Source of the DNA: Ignisphaera aggregans DSM 17230
Lineage (GTDB): Archaea; Thermoproteota; Thermoprotei_A; Sulfolobales; Ignisphaeraceae
Direction: 5' to 3'
DNA: 64,000 nucleotides
Assembly (NCBI GenBank): GCA_000145985.1
Contig: CP002098.1
Span: forward strand, 936,182 to 1,000,181
Each line of letters begins with the position of its first letter. Positions within the stretch are counted from its first letter, which is position 1. Below the pieces are notes generated by a model. The model saw only the letters and a list, made by a program, of their open reading frames with translations, did not search any database and was not told where the DNA came from. The position numbers and the translations under genes are program-made. Positions 18,058 through 26,283 of this stretch are shown piece by piece.

Positions 18058-18905
18058 ATGGTGGTATTATTGCAGAGGCGATGGCTGTATCTAGCAGTAG
18101 GGATTATGATAAATATTATTGCTGGTAGTGGTATGACTATATCCATCTTCTTTCAAAGTATTCAGCAACATTTTGGTTTAAACACTATTACACCTATATT
18201 ATTGGTTTCAACAATATCTGGTTTAACTTCAGCTATATTCTTAATATTCATGGGACTTCTATATGATAGATTTGGACCTAGATTACTACTGATGATATCG
18301 GGTCTATGTTCATTTGTAGCAGGACTTATTCTAAATCTCATGATGTTTCAACAGTCGTGGGATGGTGCGAAATTTTTCTGGTATTCTATAGGTTTTATAA
18401 ATGGCATTGGTTTCTCAGCATCATTTATAAGTCTTACACCAACAATTATGAGATGGTTCCCTGATAGAGTATCTATTGCGTCATCTATTCTAATGGCAAG
18501 TTCAAATGCTGCTATGGCTCTATGGCCATATCTAATAGTGGTATTGATAGAGCATATAGGGGTTTTTAAAGCATATCAATTCACTTTACTTATAACAGCA
18601 TTAGCCATGTTCATAGGGGCAGCATTTCTAAAGCCTCCAGAGAAGAGAGTTTCTGGGTCTGGCAATGGGATTGATATTAATGGTGGAGGGATTTACATAG
18701 ATACTAAGCTGTTATTGCTACTCATAGCTATATTCTTTGTAGCATTATCATCGATTAGTATTGTACAGCTCTTAGCACCTATACTTACAGAGAGCCTAGT
18801 TCTAAGTGGTATTGATAGACAGATAGCAGAGAAGGTAATTGCACCAGAGATCATGAGTATTGCTGGAATTTTTCAGATATTTTCAGCTCTGATATGAGGA
18901 TTTAT
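18058..18905 (+). pseudogene. MFS transporter, N-terminal part, broken by TGA and by TnpB element
   Basis: The first ~280 residues of a major facilitator transporter resembling the oxalate/formate antiporter group: about seven membrane helices, a FMGLLYDRFGPRLLLMISG loop (the DRxGxR motif A between helices 2 and 3), and a central loop with KRVSGSGNG. A TGA at 18895 interrupts the frame (SALI-stop-GFIA), just before the mobile element starts. TGG would restore a plausible tryptophan. The rest of the gene resumes at about 20455. Confidence 0.75.
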
Positions 18906-18950
18906 AGCCGTAGCTTATTCTATATAATTTCTTGATATTCTCAAATATTC

Positions 18951-19091
18951 TTAATCACTTTCCTCTATGACTATAACGTTAACTTCTTTTCCGTGGAGCT
19001 TCTTCAGCTTTTCCTGATACTCCTTTGGTGGGTATATCAAGTATCTTGTGCTACTCTTAACCACTTTAGCTTTGAATATATATATCAACAT
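18951..19091 (-). CDS. Small TnpB-associated protein (DUF2080/AbrB-like guess)
   Basis: A 46-residue protein transcribed away from tnpB: it begins MLIYIFKAKVVKSSTRY, continues LIYPPKEYQEKLKKLHGK and ends EVNVIVIEESD. The pattern (short strand, K-rich turn, YxPPKE, GKEVxVIVIEE) looks like the small swapped-hairpin AbrB-type proteins known beside archaeal transposon genes as DUF2080. An in-frame GTG at 19103 could add four residues. It shares a short intergenic promoter region with tnpB and may be its repressor; that role is inferred. It falls below common ORF length cut-offs. Confidence 0.55.
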   Translation of the reverse strand: MLIYIFKAKVVKSSTRYLIYPPKEYQEKLKKLHGKEVNVIVIEESD

Positions 19092-19170
19092 ATATTCACT
19101 CACCAAGATATGAACTGTGCATAAAAGCTTATAAATCTATACACTAATAATATCTTCTAGTGAATACCCA

Positions 19171-20400
19171 ATGAAGGCGTTTATCCACCGTAGTATTCGG
19201 TGGATGCCTGAGGGAGTATACCATAGAACTCTAAAAGCTGTAACAGAGGTTGTTGAGGGAGATCTAGAGGATTTGCTATGGGATCTAGTAGTCCATAGGT
19301 ATGCTCTTCAGAGAGTTATAGATGTGCTATGGGATTTGGGGGAGATACCTAAGAAGTCTCAAGTTCACCAAATGTTCTATGAGATGCTTAGGAGCTATGG
19401 TTTTAGAGCTCATATAGCTAGAAACATATATAACACAGCTATAGCTTTAATAGAGTCTGCTAAAGGTAATAGAGGTTCAAAGCCTATTATCAAAAGACTC
19501 TCTGCTAGACTGGACTACCAGGACGCTAGGGTTGATCTGGGTAGTAGAACTATTAGAATTATTCTTAGAGATAGAGGGTATAGTCTTAGAATTAGGCATA
19601 GAGATGAATATGTTAAAAGATTCAAGGATTTGAAGTGGAAAGAAGTTCATATTAAGTACTATAATGGTAAGCTCTATATCAGTATAGTGTTTGAGACAAG
19701 ATATACACCATACATTCCTAGGGGTGTTGTAGCTCTAGACGTAAACTTTAGACATATTGTATCATGTGATGGATCTAAGGTTAGAAGGTATAGGACTAGA
19801 TTTATAGATGCTCTGGGTAAGAGGGCTAGAGCCGAGGAGATCCAGAGGAAGTATCCTAAGAGATGAAGATTCAATGAGAAGATTCTGAATAGAGTTAGAG
19901 AACTTCATAGGAGGTCTAGGAATATCATTGTAGATTGGTGTAGAAAATTTGCAAAAGAAATTGTGTTGAAAGCTAGGAGATATAGCTATACAATAGCATT
20001 AGAAGATTTAGAGAAATTCAGAGAATCATTCAATGATAAAAATAATAAAGTTGTATGGAAACTCACAATGTTTGCCTATAGAAAACTCCAGGAAGCAATA
20101 ACGAACAAAGCTATAGAATACAATGTTCCCATAATATTTGTAAACCCGAGGAAAACATCTTCAAAATGCCCAAGATGCAGATCAAAAATTAAATACTTCG
20201 GAAGACTTGGGATATGCCATAGATGTGGGTTCATAGCTGATAGAGATAAGATAGGTGCTATAAATATCTGGCTAAAAGCGTTAGAAGCGTATGCAGGGGT
20301 GCCTGGGTCACCCCCAAGAGCCCCTGCGATGAACAGTGAAACCCGAGGGAGTGGGGGAATGAGATATGAGGGGATGAAGAAAGCGATTAAGAACATCTAA
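19171..20400 (+). pseudogene. tnpB: TnpB RNA-guided nuclease, one in-frame TGA
   Basis: The frame stays open over 410 codons apart from one TGA at 19864 (YPKR-stop-RFNEK), where TGG (Trp) would be expected. The catalytic residues are all there: RuvC Asp in VVALDVNFRHIV (~189), Glu in IALEDLEKF (~277) and Asp in FIADRDKIGAINIW (~357). The zinc ribbon KCPRC and ICHRCG lies between them. TnpB is the RNA-guided DNA nuclease ancestral to Cas12. The stop cuts the protein between the first RuvC segment and the rest, so the product is inactive unless the codon is read through. A TATA box (CTTATAAAT, 19128-19136) lies upstream. Confidence 0.88.
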
Positions 20401-20454
20401 GAGTAATTAAGAGTGGTGTTCAGACCCGAACCCAATAGAGTTGGCGCTCTAAGA
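20280..20454 (+). ncRNA. Predicted TnpB guide RNA (omega/reRNA) and right end
   Basis: TnpB elements make a guide RNA from the 3' end of tnpB and the right end. Here the sequence becomes markedly GC-rich. GCAGGGG (20293-20299) pairs with CCCCTGC (20321-20327). GGGGTG can alternatively pair with CACCCC inside it. These are followed by AAGAG, AACAGTGAAACCCGAGGG and a G-rich stretch, and the region ends with the TAGAG/CTCTA hairpin at 20436-20451. The guide segment would be the flanking bases from about 20455 (ATTACTATAC in the local sequence). The fold is by eye. Confidence 0.55.
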
Positions 20455-20824
20455 ACATTACTATACTATATATCTAGTGGAGTCCATATCAATGTTCTTA
20501 TTATTTTATACATATGGATGGAGTAGAGAGATATTAACAGTGTTAATGATCTTGAGACTTGTAGCCTATAGTGGTGAACCACCTCTACATTGGGCAGTTA
20601 CTCCAGAGCTATATGGATTTAGAAATATTGGTAAAATTTCTGGTATTATTAATACCTCAGTTATGATAGCATCCACAATAGCACCTATAGTGGGTGGTGT
20701 TATAAGGGATATAGCAAGTAGTTATCGCTATGTAATTCTATCCTCAGCAATATCCTCATCAGTTGCATTACTATCTCTAGCTATACTACTCAAACTATAT
20801 AGGAAGAAAAGGAATAAACTATAG
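20455..20824 (+). pseudogene. MFS transporter, C-terminal part separated by TnpB element
   Basis: The last ~122 residues of the transporter that begins at 18058. It holds helices about 8-12, with VESISMFLLFYTYG, the conserved HWAVTPELYGFRNIGKISGI loop typical of oxalate/formate-antiporter-like transporters, VGGVIRDIA, and a basic end LYRKKRNKL. The frame runs through from the element boundary, with no start codon of its own other than GTG 20477, and it is unlikely to be expressed as a working protein. Confidence 0.72.
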
Positions 20825-20891
20825 ATTACTGAGCAATATGCTCTACAGTTTTTATGGAGTCAACCAGTTATTACTATAGTGTGAATATATA

Positions 20892-21404
20892 ATGAAGCAG
20901 ATAGCTGTAGCTGGATATAGTGGCGATATAGATATAAGTCATAGAAGGAGTGTGGAGAGATTTATTGAGCTTATAAAGAATATGTGTAGCAAGAATATTG
21001 TTCTTCTCCTGGGTGGTTACTGGGGTGTTATGAAGATAGTTGTTGATAAAGCTGTAGAACTTGGTCTACCTGTTGTACTCTTTCTCCCTATTGAGGAGGA
21101 AGATGTTAGGGTTCCAGAAAATGTTATTGTTATAAAGAGTGGTTTAAGCTATAGATTGAGAAGTGTTGCTATGGTTAGATCAGCAAATGCAGTAGTTGTT
21201 CTAGGTGGTGCCTCTGGAACTATACAAGAAGCTGTTACAGCTTATACTGAGGGGAAACCTGTATTTGTCCTTAAAACAGGTCTCGATAGTGATAAACTAC
21301 AATATCTATCGCCATATATAGACAATAGATTGTTGTCGAAAATAGAAATATTTGAGAATGTTGAAGATCTTGTTCAAAACCTTTGCAAAACACTTAGCGA
21401 TTAG
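20892..21404 (+). CDS. LOG/SLOG-family Rossmann protein (TIGR00725-like)
   Basis: 170 residues of a single Rossmann-type nucleotide-binding domain. It opens KQIAVAGYSGDID, has LLLGGYWGVMKIVVDKAVELG, and the family motif VVLGGASGTIQEAVTAYTEGKPVFVL (LOG proteins: PGGxGTxxE). Members of this group include cytokinin-activating phosphoribohydrolases and putative molybdenum-cofactor carriers. The exact substrate here is unknown. It is a single gene downstream of the broken transporter. Confidence 0.78.
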   Translation: MKQIAVAGYSGDIDISHRRSVERFIELIKNMCSKNIVLLLGGYWGVMKIVVDKAVELGLPVVLFLPIEEEDVRVPENVIVIKSGLSYRLRSVAMVRSANAVVVLGGASGTIQEAVTAYTEGKPVFVLKTGLDSDKLQYLSPYIDNRLLSKIEIFENVEDLVQNLCKTLSD

Positions 21405-21414
21405 CTATCTAAGA

Positions 21415-21468
21415 TCAGCATCTCTGACCTTAGCTCATCAATCGCTTGAGGGTCCCAATCATCATCTC
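21415..21468 (-). ncRNA. Weak C/D box sRNA candidate
   Basis: On the minus strand a perfect C box ATGATGA (21465-21459) is followed by a 12-base segment, a degenerate D' position, a C'-like TTGATGA (21441-21435) and a D box CTGA (21418-21415). The second guide would be 16 bases, longer than the usual 10-13. The segment is richer in G and C than its surroundings and follows the stop of the LOG gene in the convergent direction. It is less convincing than the other two candidates. Confidence 0.3.
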
Positions 21469-21614
21469 ATATACTAGACTAATATACTTAGTGCAACAAC
21501 CTTTTCAATTTTTCTAATCATAATATTCATGTAACCTCAATCTCTCCTACCTTTGTATTCAGATTAACAAAATATTTCAATCTTGTATAATTTGTTTTGA
21601 AAGTCCTAGACCCT

Positions 21615-21758
21615 CTAATCTTTATCTAACTCCTCTGAAAAGTCTATAACAAGTACATGGACAGGGTGAAGTATTTCATCCTCAAGAACAAGTCTATTGG
21701 CTATAGCTAGACTACCTATAGTTTCATGTCAATCAACAACAATATTTATCTTCCTCAT
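21615..21758 (-). pseudogene. Short decayed coding remnant with in-frame TGA
   Basis: Within the ~500-bp gap between the LOG gene and the KaiC-like gene, the minus strand reads MRKINIVVD, then TGA (21731-21729), then HETIGSLAIANRLVLEDEIL and HPVHVLVIDFSEELDKD to a stop at 21615. The pattern of strands and helix looks like genuine coding sequence, perhaps the start of a Rossmann-type domain. I do not recognise it. The rest of the gap (about 21470-21610 and 21760-21900) shows only AT-rich sequence with no signal I can support. Confidence 0.35.
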
Positions 21759-21908
21759 ATAAGCTTAACATCAATTCCCCGAACAAACTTTCTACCAATT
21801 AGAGTATATAGATCAAACTATATAGCTTCTTGTTATTAGATATTCATTATAAAGTGATGTTTGTCTCTATAGATTTATTAAGGTTTAGAGCTAGTAGAAT
21901 TTCTGGAG

Positions 21909-22706
21909 ATGGCTATGTCTGAAAGGGTTAAGACTGGTATACCTGGTTTTGATGAGATACTGTATGGGGGTATACCTAAGAGGAATATAGTTTTGATTAG
22001 TGGTGGTCCTGGTACTGGGAAGACTATTATGAGCCAACAATTTTTGTGGAATGGACTTCAGATTGGTGAGCCAGGTATATATGTTGCTCTTGAGGAGCAT
22101 CCTGCACAGATAAAAGCTAATATGAGGCAATTTGGATGGGATGTTACTCAATATGAGAAGAAGAATATGTTTGAGATTGTTGATGCTTTTACAGGTGGTG
22201 TTGGTGAATATGCTAAGAGGGAGAGATATGTTGTCCCAGATCCATCAGATGTTGGACATCTGGTAGATGTTATTAGAGATGCTATTAAAGATCTAGGTGC
22301 TCAGAGAGCAGTTATAGACTCTGTATCAACACTCTATATAACAAAGCCCTCAGTAGCTAGAAGTGTTGTTATGCAGATTAAAAAGGTTTTGAGTGGATTG
22401 GGTGTAACAGCATTTCTAGTTAGCCAGGTATCAGTAACAGAAAGAGGTTTTGGTGGACCTGGGGTAGAGCATGCAGCTGATGGTATAGTTAGACTAGATC
22501 TAGATGAGATTAGAGGAGAGCTTAAGAGGAGCCTAATTGTATGGAAGATGAGAGGAACTAGACATAGTATGAAGAGACATCCATTTGAGATTACCGATAA
22601 GGGTATAGTGGTATACCATAATAAGACCCTAAGGGTTGAGAGGGGACGTATAGAGGAGGAGACAACTACGTATGAAGCAGAAGAGGAGGAAGCTATACCG
22701 GGCTAA
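21909..22706 (+). CDS. KaiC-like RecA-superfamily ATPase (single domain)
   Basis: A single-domain KaiC/RadA-paralogue ATPase, common in Archaea. It opens [18 protein letters not shown], has Walker [10 protein letters not shown] (~residue 33), [11 protein letters not shown], Walker [11 protein letters not shown] and the [19 protein letters not shown]-terminal block, and ends with a glutamate-rich tail. GGAG six bases before ATG 21915 suggests that ATG as the start. Related crenarchaeal proteins have been linked to DNA repair and signalling, but the role of this one is not settled. It converges on a regulator gene; a T-run at 22736-22741 may serve as its terminator. Confidence 0.85.
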   Translation: MAMSERVKTGIPGFDEILYGGIPKRNIVLISGGPGTGKTIMSQQFLWNGLQIGEPGIYVALEEHPAQIKANMRQFGWDVTQYEKKNMFEIVDAFTGGVGEYAKRERYVVPDPSDVGHLVDVIRDAIKDLGAQRAVIDSVSTLYITKPSVARSVVMQIKKVLSGLGVTAFLVSQVSVTERGFGGPGVEHAADGIVRLDLDEIRGELKRSLIVWKMRGTRHSMKRHPFEITDKGIVVYHNKTLRVERGRIEEETTTYEAEEEEAIPG

Positions 22707-22788
22707 TAGAATTTGATATTTAGGCTAAGATAGCATTTTTTAATAGAGAATTAGTTTTATAAAAATAGTTTATTGTGTATCCTAATCC

Positions 22789-23340
22789 CTATTTCTGTAT
22801 AACTTGCTGAAAGATTTCTCTAACCTTCTTTACTCCTTCCTCAATCTTCTGAAGCTCTGATAAGCCACTTGAGACGATATTCACAATCTCATTAAGTTTA
22901 TCTTTCAATAAGCTATTCTCCTTTCTAAGACTTTCAACTTCATTCATAAGCTTATTTATATCCTCTGTAACACCAGCTATAGGAATCGATATCTTTAGCT
23001 CTCCCCTAACAAGCATTTCATATGTCTCCTTAACAAGCTGTCCAGCTTTTGTCTCTCCCTTTAAATGTTTTCTAATTGTAGCTTCTGTTCTTCCAAGCTC
23101 ATTAGCTATTTGTGAAAGCGGATATCCTGCTTTATCCATAGCAAATGCAGCTGCAGCTACAGCAAGACTATCAAGCCATGTTGTAACCTCTTCTCTATTC
23201 ATAATACTCTGTAAAACATCTTTACGAAGCACAGTACCTATAATGAGCGCTACCTCTAGTTGTTTCATCTCTCTTCTTGATAGAGGTGCTACGGGTATCT
23301 CTATTGGAAGAACAACTTCTTTTGTTTGTATTTCACTCAT
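22789..23340 (-). CDS. Helix-turn-helix transcriptional regulator with C-terminal coiled coil (COG1318-like)
   Basis: About 183 residues. The helix-turn-helix is AGYPLSQIANELGRTEATIRKHLKG in the middle of the protein, preceded by a helical region with the stretch LAVAAAAFAMDKAG. The last ~60 residues form a heptad-patterned coiled coil (LMNEVESLRKENSLLKDKLN and onward), probably a dimerisation element. This layout matches the crenarchaeal COG1318 regulator group; the target genes are unknown. ATG 23340 with GGTG six bases upstream is preferred to the GTG at 23349, which lies inside the ribosome site. Confidence 0.8.
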   Translation of the reverse strand: MSEIQTKEVVLPIEIPVAPLSRREMKQLEVALIIGTVLRKDVLQSIMNREEVTTWLDSLAVAAAAFAMDKAGYPLSQIANELGRTEATIRKHLKGETKAGQLVKETYEMLVRGELKISIPIAGVTEDINKLMNEVESLRKENSLLKDKLNEIVNIVSSGLSELQKIEEGVKKVREIFQQVIQK

Positions 23341-23404
23341 CTCTATCACCTAGTAGAATATATGTTTAGAGATTAATAAATATTATATACCTAATCTAAT
23401 ATCG

Positions 23405-23809
23405 TTAAATCTCCCCATACTCTCTACTAAAGCTCATATACATAGCTATCTGGAATGCTGTAGAGAATCTCTCCCTTAGTATAGCTATCTGAGGCTTATA
23501 TAATGTTAATGGTGTTTTGCTATACTCTATATTGAGAATTCTAGCTACAATCTTAGCAGAAAGCTCGTCATCTATAAAACCTGTTAACTGCTCTAAATCT
23601 GTATCAACTCTTATGATTATAGGTAATACAAGTTTCTCAGCCTCTTCACTAGATACATACCTCATAAGCTCTCTAAGCTCACTCTTTCTAAACATGTGTA
23701 TAGATCCATCTCTACACACCACATGTGGATATTCCTCAGATAGAAGCTGAGCTAAGGTCTTTCTAGATATGGGTAGATGCTTATTTGCATATCTCAACTC
23801 ATACTCCAA
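23405..23809 (-). CDS. UPF0216 (DUF61) family protein
   Basis: A conserved archaeal protein of unknown function. The family pattern is clear: NKHLPISRKTLAQLLSEEYP, VVCRDGSIHMFRKSELREL and KLVLPIIIRVDT, followed by a variable end. The listed start is TTG 23809, but the family normally has a helix before NxHLP. The frame continues upstream as IHDESLEKLLEYELRYA, and GGTG (23853-23850) lies seven bases before an ATA at 23842. No ATG, GTG or TTG is available there, so ATA may be the real start, giving 145 residues. It is transcribed divergently from the A/V-ATPase operon. Confidence 0.8.
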   Translation of the reverse strand: MEYELRYANKHLPISRKTLAQLLSEEYPHVVCRDGSIHMFRKSELRELMRYVSSEEAEKLVLPIIIRVDTDLEQLTGFIDDELSAKIVARILNIEYSKTPLTLYKPQIAILRERFSTAFQIAMYMSFSREYGEI

Positions 23810-23883
23810 TAACTTCTCTAGAGACTCATCATGTATCTCTATAGATATTCACCAAAAACAATATTCTTGTTCTAACACTAAAA

Positions 23884-23892
23884 TTTTTATAT
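23884..23892 (+). promoter_or_regulatory. TATA box of the A/V-ATPase operon
   Basis: TTTTTATAT, preceded by A-rich bases that suit a BRE, sits ~35 bp before the first codon of the operon. The usual spacing puts the transcription start near 23914, with a leader of about nine bases. Confidence 0.55.
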
Positions 23893-23922
23893 CGGAACAT
23901 GGTATATAGCCCGGGATTCTAA

Positions 23923-24228
23923 GTGAGCTCTATTGTAGAGTCTATTGAAGCTGAAGCCAAGAAGATTATTGATGAGGCTAAGAGGAGAGCTGAAGAAATA
24001 TTAAGGAATGCTAAAAGGAGAGCTGAAGAGATACTGGATGAGAAGAGCTATTTAGCTGAAGTTGAAGAGTATAGAAGAAAGCTTGAAGAGGAGGTAGAGA
24101 GAAAGGTGAAGAGTATTTTAAGTGAAGCTGAGGAAGAGGCTAAGAGGATCATTGAGAGAGCACGCAACAAGATAGAGAGTATTGCAAAGGAGTTAGCAAG
24201 CATTATAGCTGGTGTTGAGATTGGCTAG
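23923..24228 (+). CDS. atpH: A/V-type ATPase subunit H (AhaH-like peripheral stalk)
   Basis: A 101-residue, highly charged, almost entirely coiled-coil protein (repeats of EAKRRAEEILRNAKRRAEEI) that forms the peripheral stalk with subunit E. It is the first gene of the nine-gene operon and overlaps the next by a few codons. The start is read as GTG 23923; the upstream SD is poor (AAGTG overlaps the codon itself), so initiation may be leaderless-like. Confidence 0.85.
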   Translation: MSSIVESIEAEAKKIIDEAKRRAEEILRNAKRRAEEILDEKSYLAEVEEYRRKLEEEVERKVKSILSEAEEEAKRIIERARNKIESIAKELASIIAGVEIG

Positions 24229-26197
24229 AATAAGATATTTAATTCTATCGAGTCCTAGCCATGTATATAAACTCTATATAGTTGTTCCAAGAGATGAGAG
24301 TCTCATAGAGAAAATATCTATGGATCTCATGAAACTTGGATGCTTTGAAGTTATTACACCTTCCAAGGAAAAGATGGTTAGAGAGGTTAAAGAGCTATCA
24401 GAATATGTATCCCTTTTAGAGGAGGCAAAGAGGATATATGATGCATTTATAGCTAACCTTGAAAATGAGATTATAGTTGAAATAAAATACACCTTGAATC
24501 CAGATGAATTTAGATATATCCTTGAGAAAGAAGTTGAGAAACTAAGAGATATTGTGAAAGATATTGAGTCTATAAATACAGAGATAAACAGTATCAATAC
24601 TTCTATCACAGAGCTTCAGCTGGTTAGAGAACATATAGCGTCAATCATGAATAGATATGGCGATACAGATACATCTATACTGAAATTCTATGGCACATTA
24701 CTATCCATTGACACCTTCTATGTACCCCAATATATTCTTCCATCTATTGAAAAACTAGCTATACAAATCATAGCTAGAACCAGTAGTGGTGAAATATCTC
24801 TACTTACAGCCGTATTCGATTCAAAGACATATAACACTATTTTGAAGAGTTATAGACAAGCTATATCGAGACCCAAAATAATTGAAAATCTTAGGCCATC
24901 AACTCTCTCTAGAATGGTTATGGAAATAGATAGTGAGATAGCTACTAAGAGAGATGCTATCCAAAGACTACTTAATGAGAAGAGAAGGTTATTGAGTAAC
25001 TATATAGATGATATAGCTATTCTCAGAATAGTTCTAGATAATGAATATGAAAAGGTAAAGCTTATTGAGAATGTTACAAGATCTAAATATCTAGCTCTAG
25101 TCATAGGCTATGTACCTGAAACTAGAATTGATGATGTTAAAAAATATCTATCTAGTTACCCTATGCATATAGCTTCTGAAAGAACCTCTGAAAATATTGT
25201 AGAATTCAACAACTTAAGACCATTTAAGCCTTATGAACTTATTACAGAGCTCTATGGAGTTCCATCGCCATCTGAATGGGATCCAACACCACTTATAGCA
25301 TATGCCTTCACATTATTCTTCTCACTAATGTTTGCCGATATTGGATATGGTATAGGACTTATATTAGCAAGTAAGTATATTCTTCCAAAACTTGTTGACG
25401 ATCCTACTACAGAAGGTTTCAGAAAATTCCAGAGAATGTTATACATATTAGCAGGTGGAGGTATAGTCATAGGTTTTCTAGCTAAGAGTTTCCTTGGAGA
25501 TTTACTCGGTAAATACATACCAATACCACAGCCTATTATAAATACAACAGATGTGTTGTTCATGATAGGATTGAGTCTCATTGTAGGTTTAATTTGGATA
25601 ACTATAGCACATGTAATCGCTTTAGCAAAAGCCATCATTGGAAGAGATTTAGGTGGAACATTACTTGAATCTGGAATAATCTTAATACTTGTATTTGGTT
25701 CCATCTGGGCTGCAGACTATATCCATATAGATGTGGGAATCTTTAAAAACTATATGAGTATTATAAAGGTAATGGTTGGTATAGGTATAGTTATGCTGAT
25801 AGTGGGACGAGTAAAATCTATAGGGTCTATAGGTGGATTCTTATGGATCTTTGATATAACTGGTGTCATGAGCGATGTGCTTTCATTTATGAGGATAGCT
25901 GGTGTTGGTTCAGCTTCAGCTCTACTTGCAGTAGCATTTAATGGTATGATATATGGTGTCTATACAAGTTATCTAGCGTTAAACATAGTTATAGCTATAG
26001 CCTTAGGAGTTATACTGGGAATAGTAGTACATCTATTTCTCTTCATGATGTACCCCCTAGGACCCTTTGTCCATTCACTAAGACTGTGTTTCTACGAGAT
26101 ACTTACAAAATTTTATGAAGGGGGTGGAAGAAGATTAAATCCAATTAGAGTCTCAATAAAACCTAAGCTCACCCTAACACCAACACCAAGGAGATAA
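24218..26197 (+). CDS. atpI: A/V-type ATPase subunit I (a), membrane stator
   Basis: The first ~340 residues form the cytoplasmic coiled-coil arm. The last ~310 form the membrane domain with about seven or eight helices, beginning TPLIAYAFTLFFSLMFADIG and including MRIAGVGSASALLAVAFNGM and FMMYPLGPFVHSLRLCFYE. This half holds the proton half-channels. Conserved charged residues are visible (DIGYG, HSLRLCFYEI). The SD rule (GGTG, six bases, TTG 24218) supports a TTG start two codons inside the longer frame from 24212. About 660 residues, normal. Confidence 0.93.
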   Translation, partial: RLARIRYLILSSPSHVYKLYIVVPRDESLIEKISMDLMKLGCFEVITPSKEKMVREVKELSEYVSLLEEAKRIYDAFIANLENEIIVEIKYTLNPDEFRYILEKEVEKLRDIVKDIESINTEINSINTSITELQLVREHIASIMNRYGDTDTSILKFYGTLLSIDTFYVPQYILPSIEKLAIQIIARTSSGEISLLTAVFDSKTYNTILKSYRQAISRPKIIENLRPSTLSRMVMEIDSEIATKRDAIQRLLNEKRRLLSNYIDDIAILRIVLDNEYEKVKLIENVTRSKYLALVIGYVPETRIDDVKKYLSSYPMHIASERTSENIVEFNNLRPFKPYELITELYGVPSPSEWDPTPLIAYAFTLFFSLMFADIGYGIGLILASKYILPKLVDDPTTEGFRKFQRMLYILAGGGIVIGFLAKSFLGDLLGKYIPIPQPIINTTDVLFMIGLSLIVGLIWITIAHVIALAKAIIGRDLGGTLLESGIILILVFGSIWAADYIHIDVGIFKNYMSIIKVMVGIGIVMLIVGRVKSIGSIGGFLWIFDITGVMSDVLSFMRIAGVGSASALLAVAFNGMIYGVYTSYLALNIVIAIALGVILGIVVHLFLFMMYPLGPFVHSLRLCFYEILTKFYEGGGRRLNPIRVSIKPKLTLTPTPRR

Positions 26198-26214
26198 CAT
26201 ATCAGGGACATAAA

Positions 26215-26223
26215 CTTTTAAAC
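26215..26223 (+). promoter_or_regulatory. Internal TATA box before the proteolipid gene
   Basis: CTTTTAAAC preceded by an A-rich stretch lies in the only sizeable gap of the operon (86 bp between atpI and atpK), predicting transcription from about 26245. A separate promoter here would fit the need for many copies of the proteolipid per complex. Confidence 0.4.
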
Positions 26224-26283
26224 CTAATCCTATAGGAATGTAAGGACAAGGGATGTGAATATATATTTTGGTGATATAATCTG

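Larger units (their letters stand above)
18906..20454 (+). mobile_element. IS200/IS605-family element with tnpB only (no tnpA)
   Basis: The element carries a divergent small ORF, tnpB and a GC-rich right end. Its left edge follows TTTAT (18901-18905), a target sequence of the kind used by TnpB elements. Its right edge lies just after a small hairpin (TAGAG...CTCTA, 20436-20451). Joining base 18905 to 20455 restores the MFS frame to 406 codons including the stop, with no duplicated or lost bases. This is the signature of the peel-and-paste insertion of this family. The boundaries are good to within a few bases, in steps of three. No transposase gene is present, so movement would need TnpA in trans. 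Confidence 0.75.

Noticed and set aside
20320-20350. C/D box sRNA in the GC-rich end of tnpB
   Set aside because: The GATGA and CTGA-like bases belong to the TnpB guide-RNA region.
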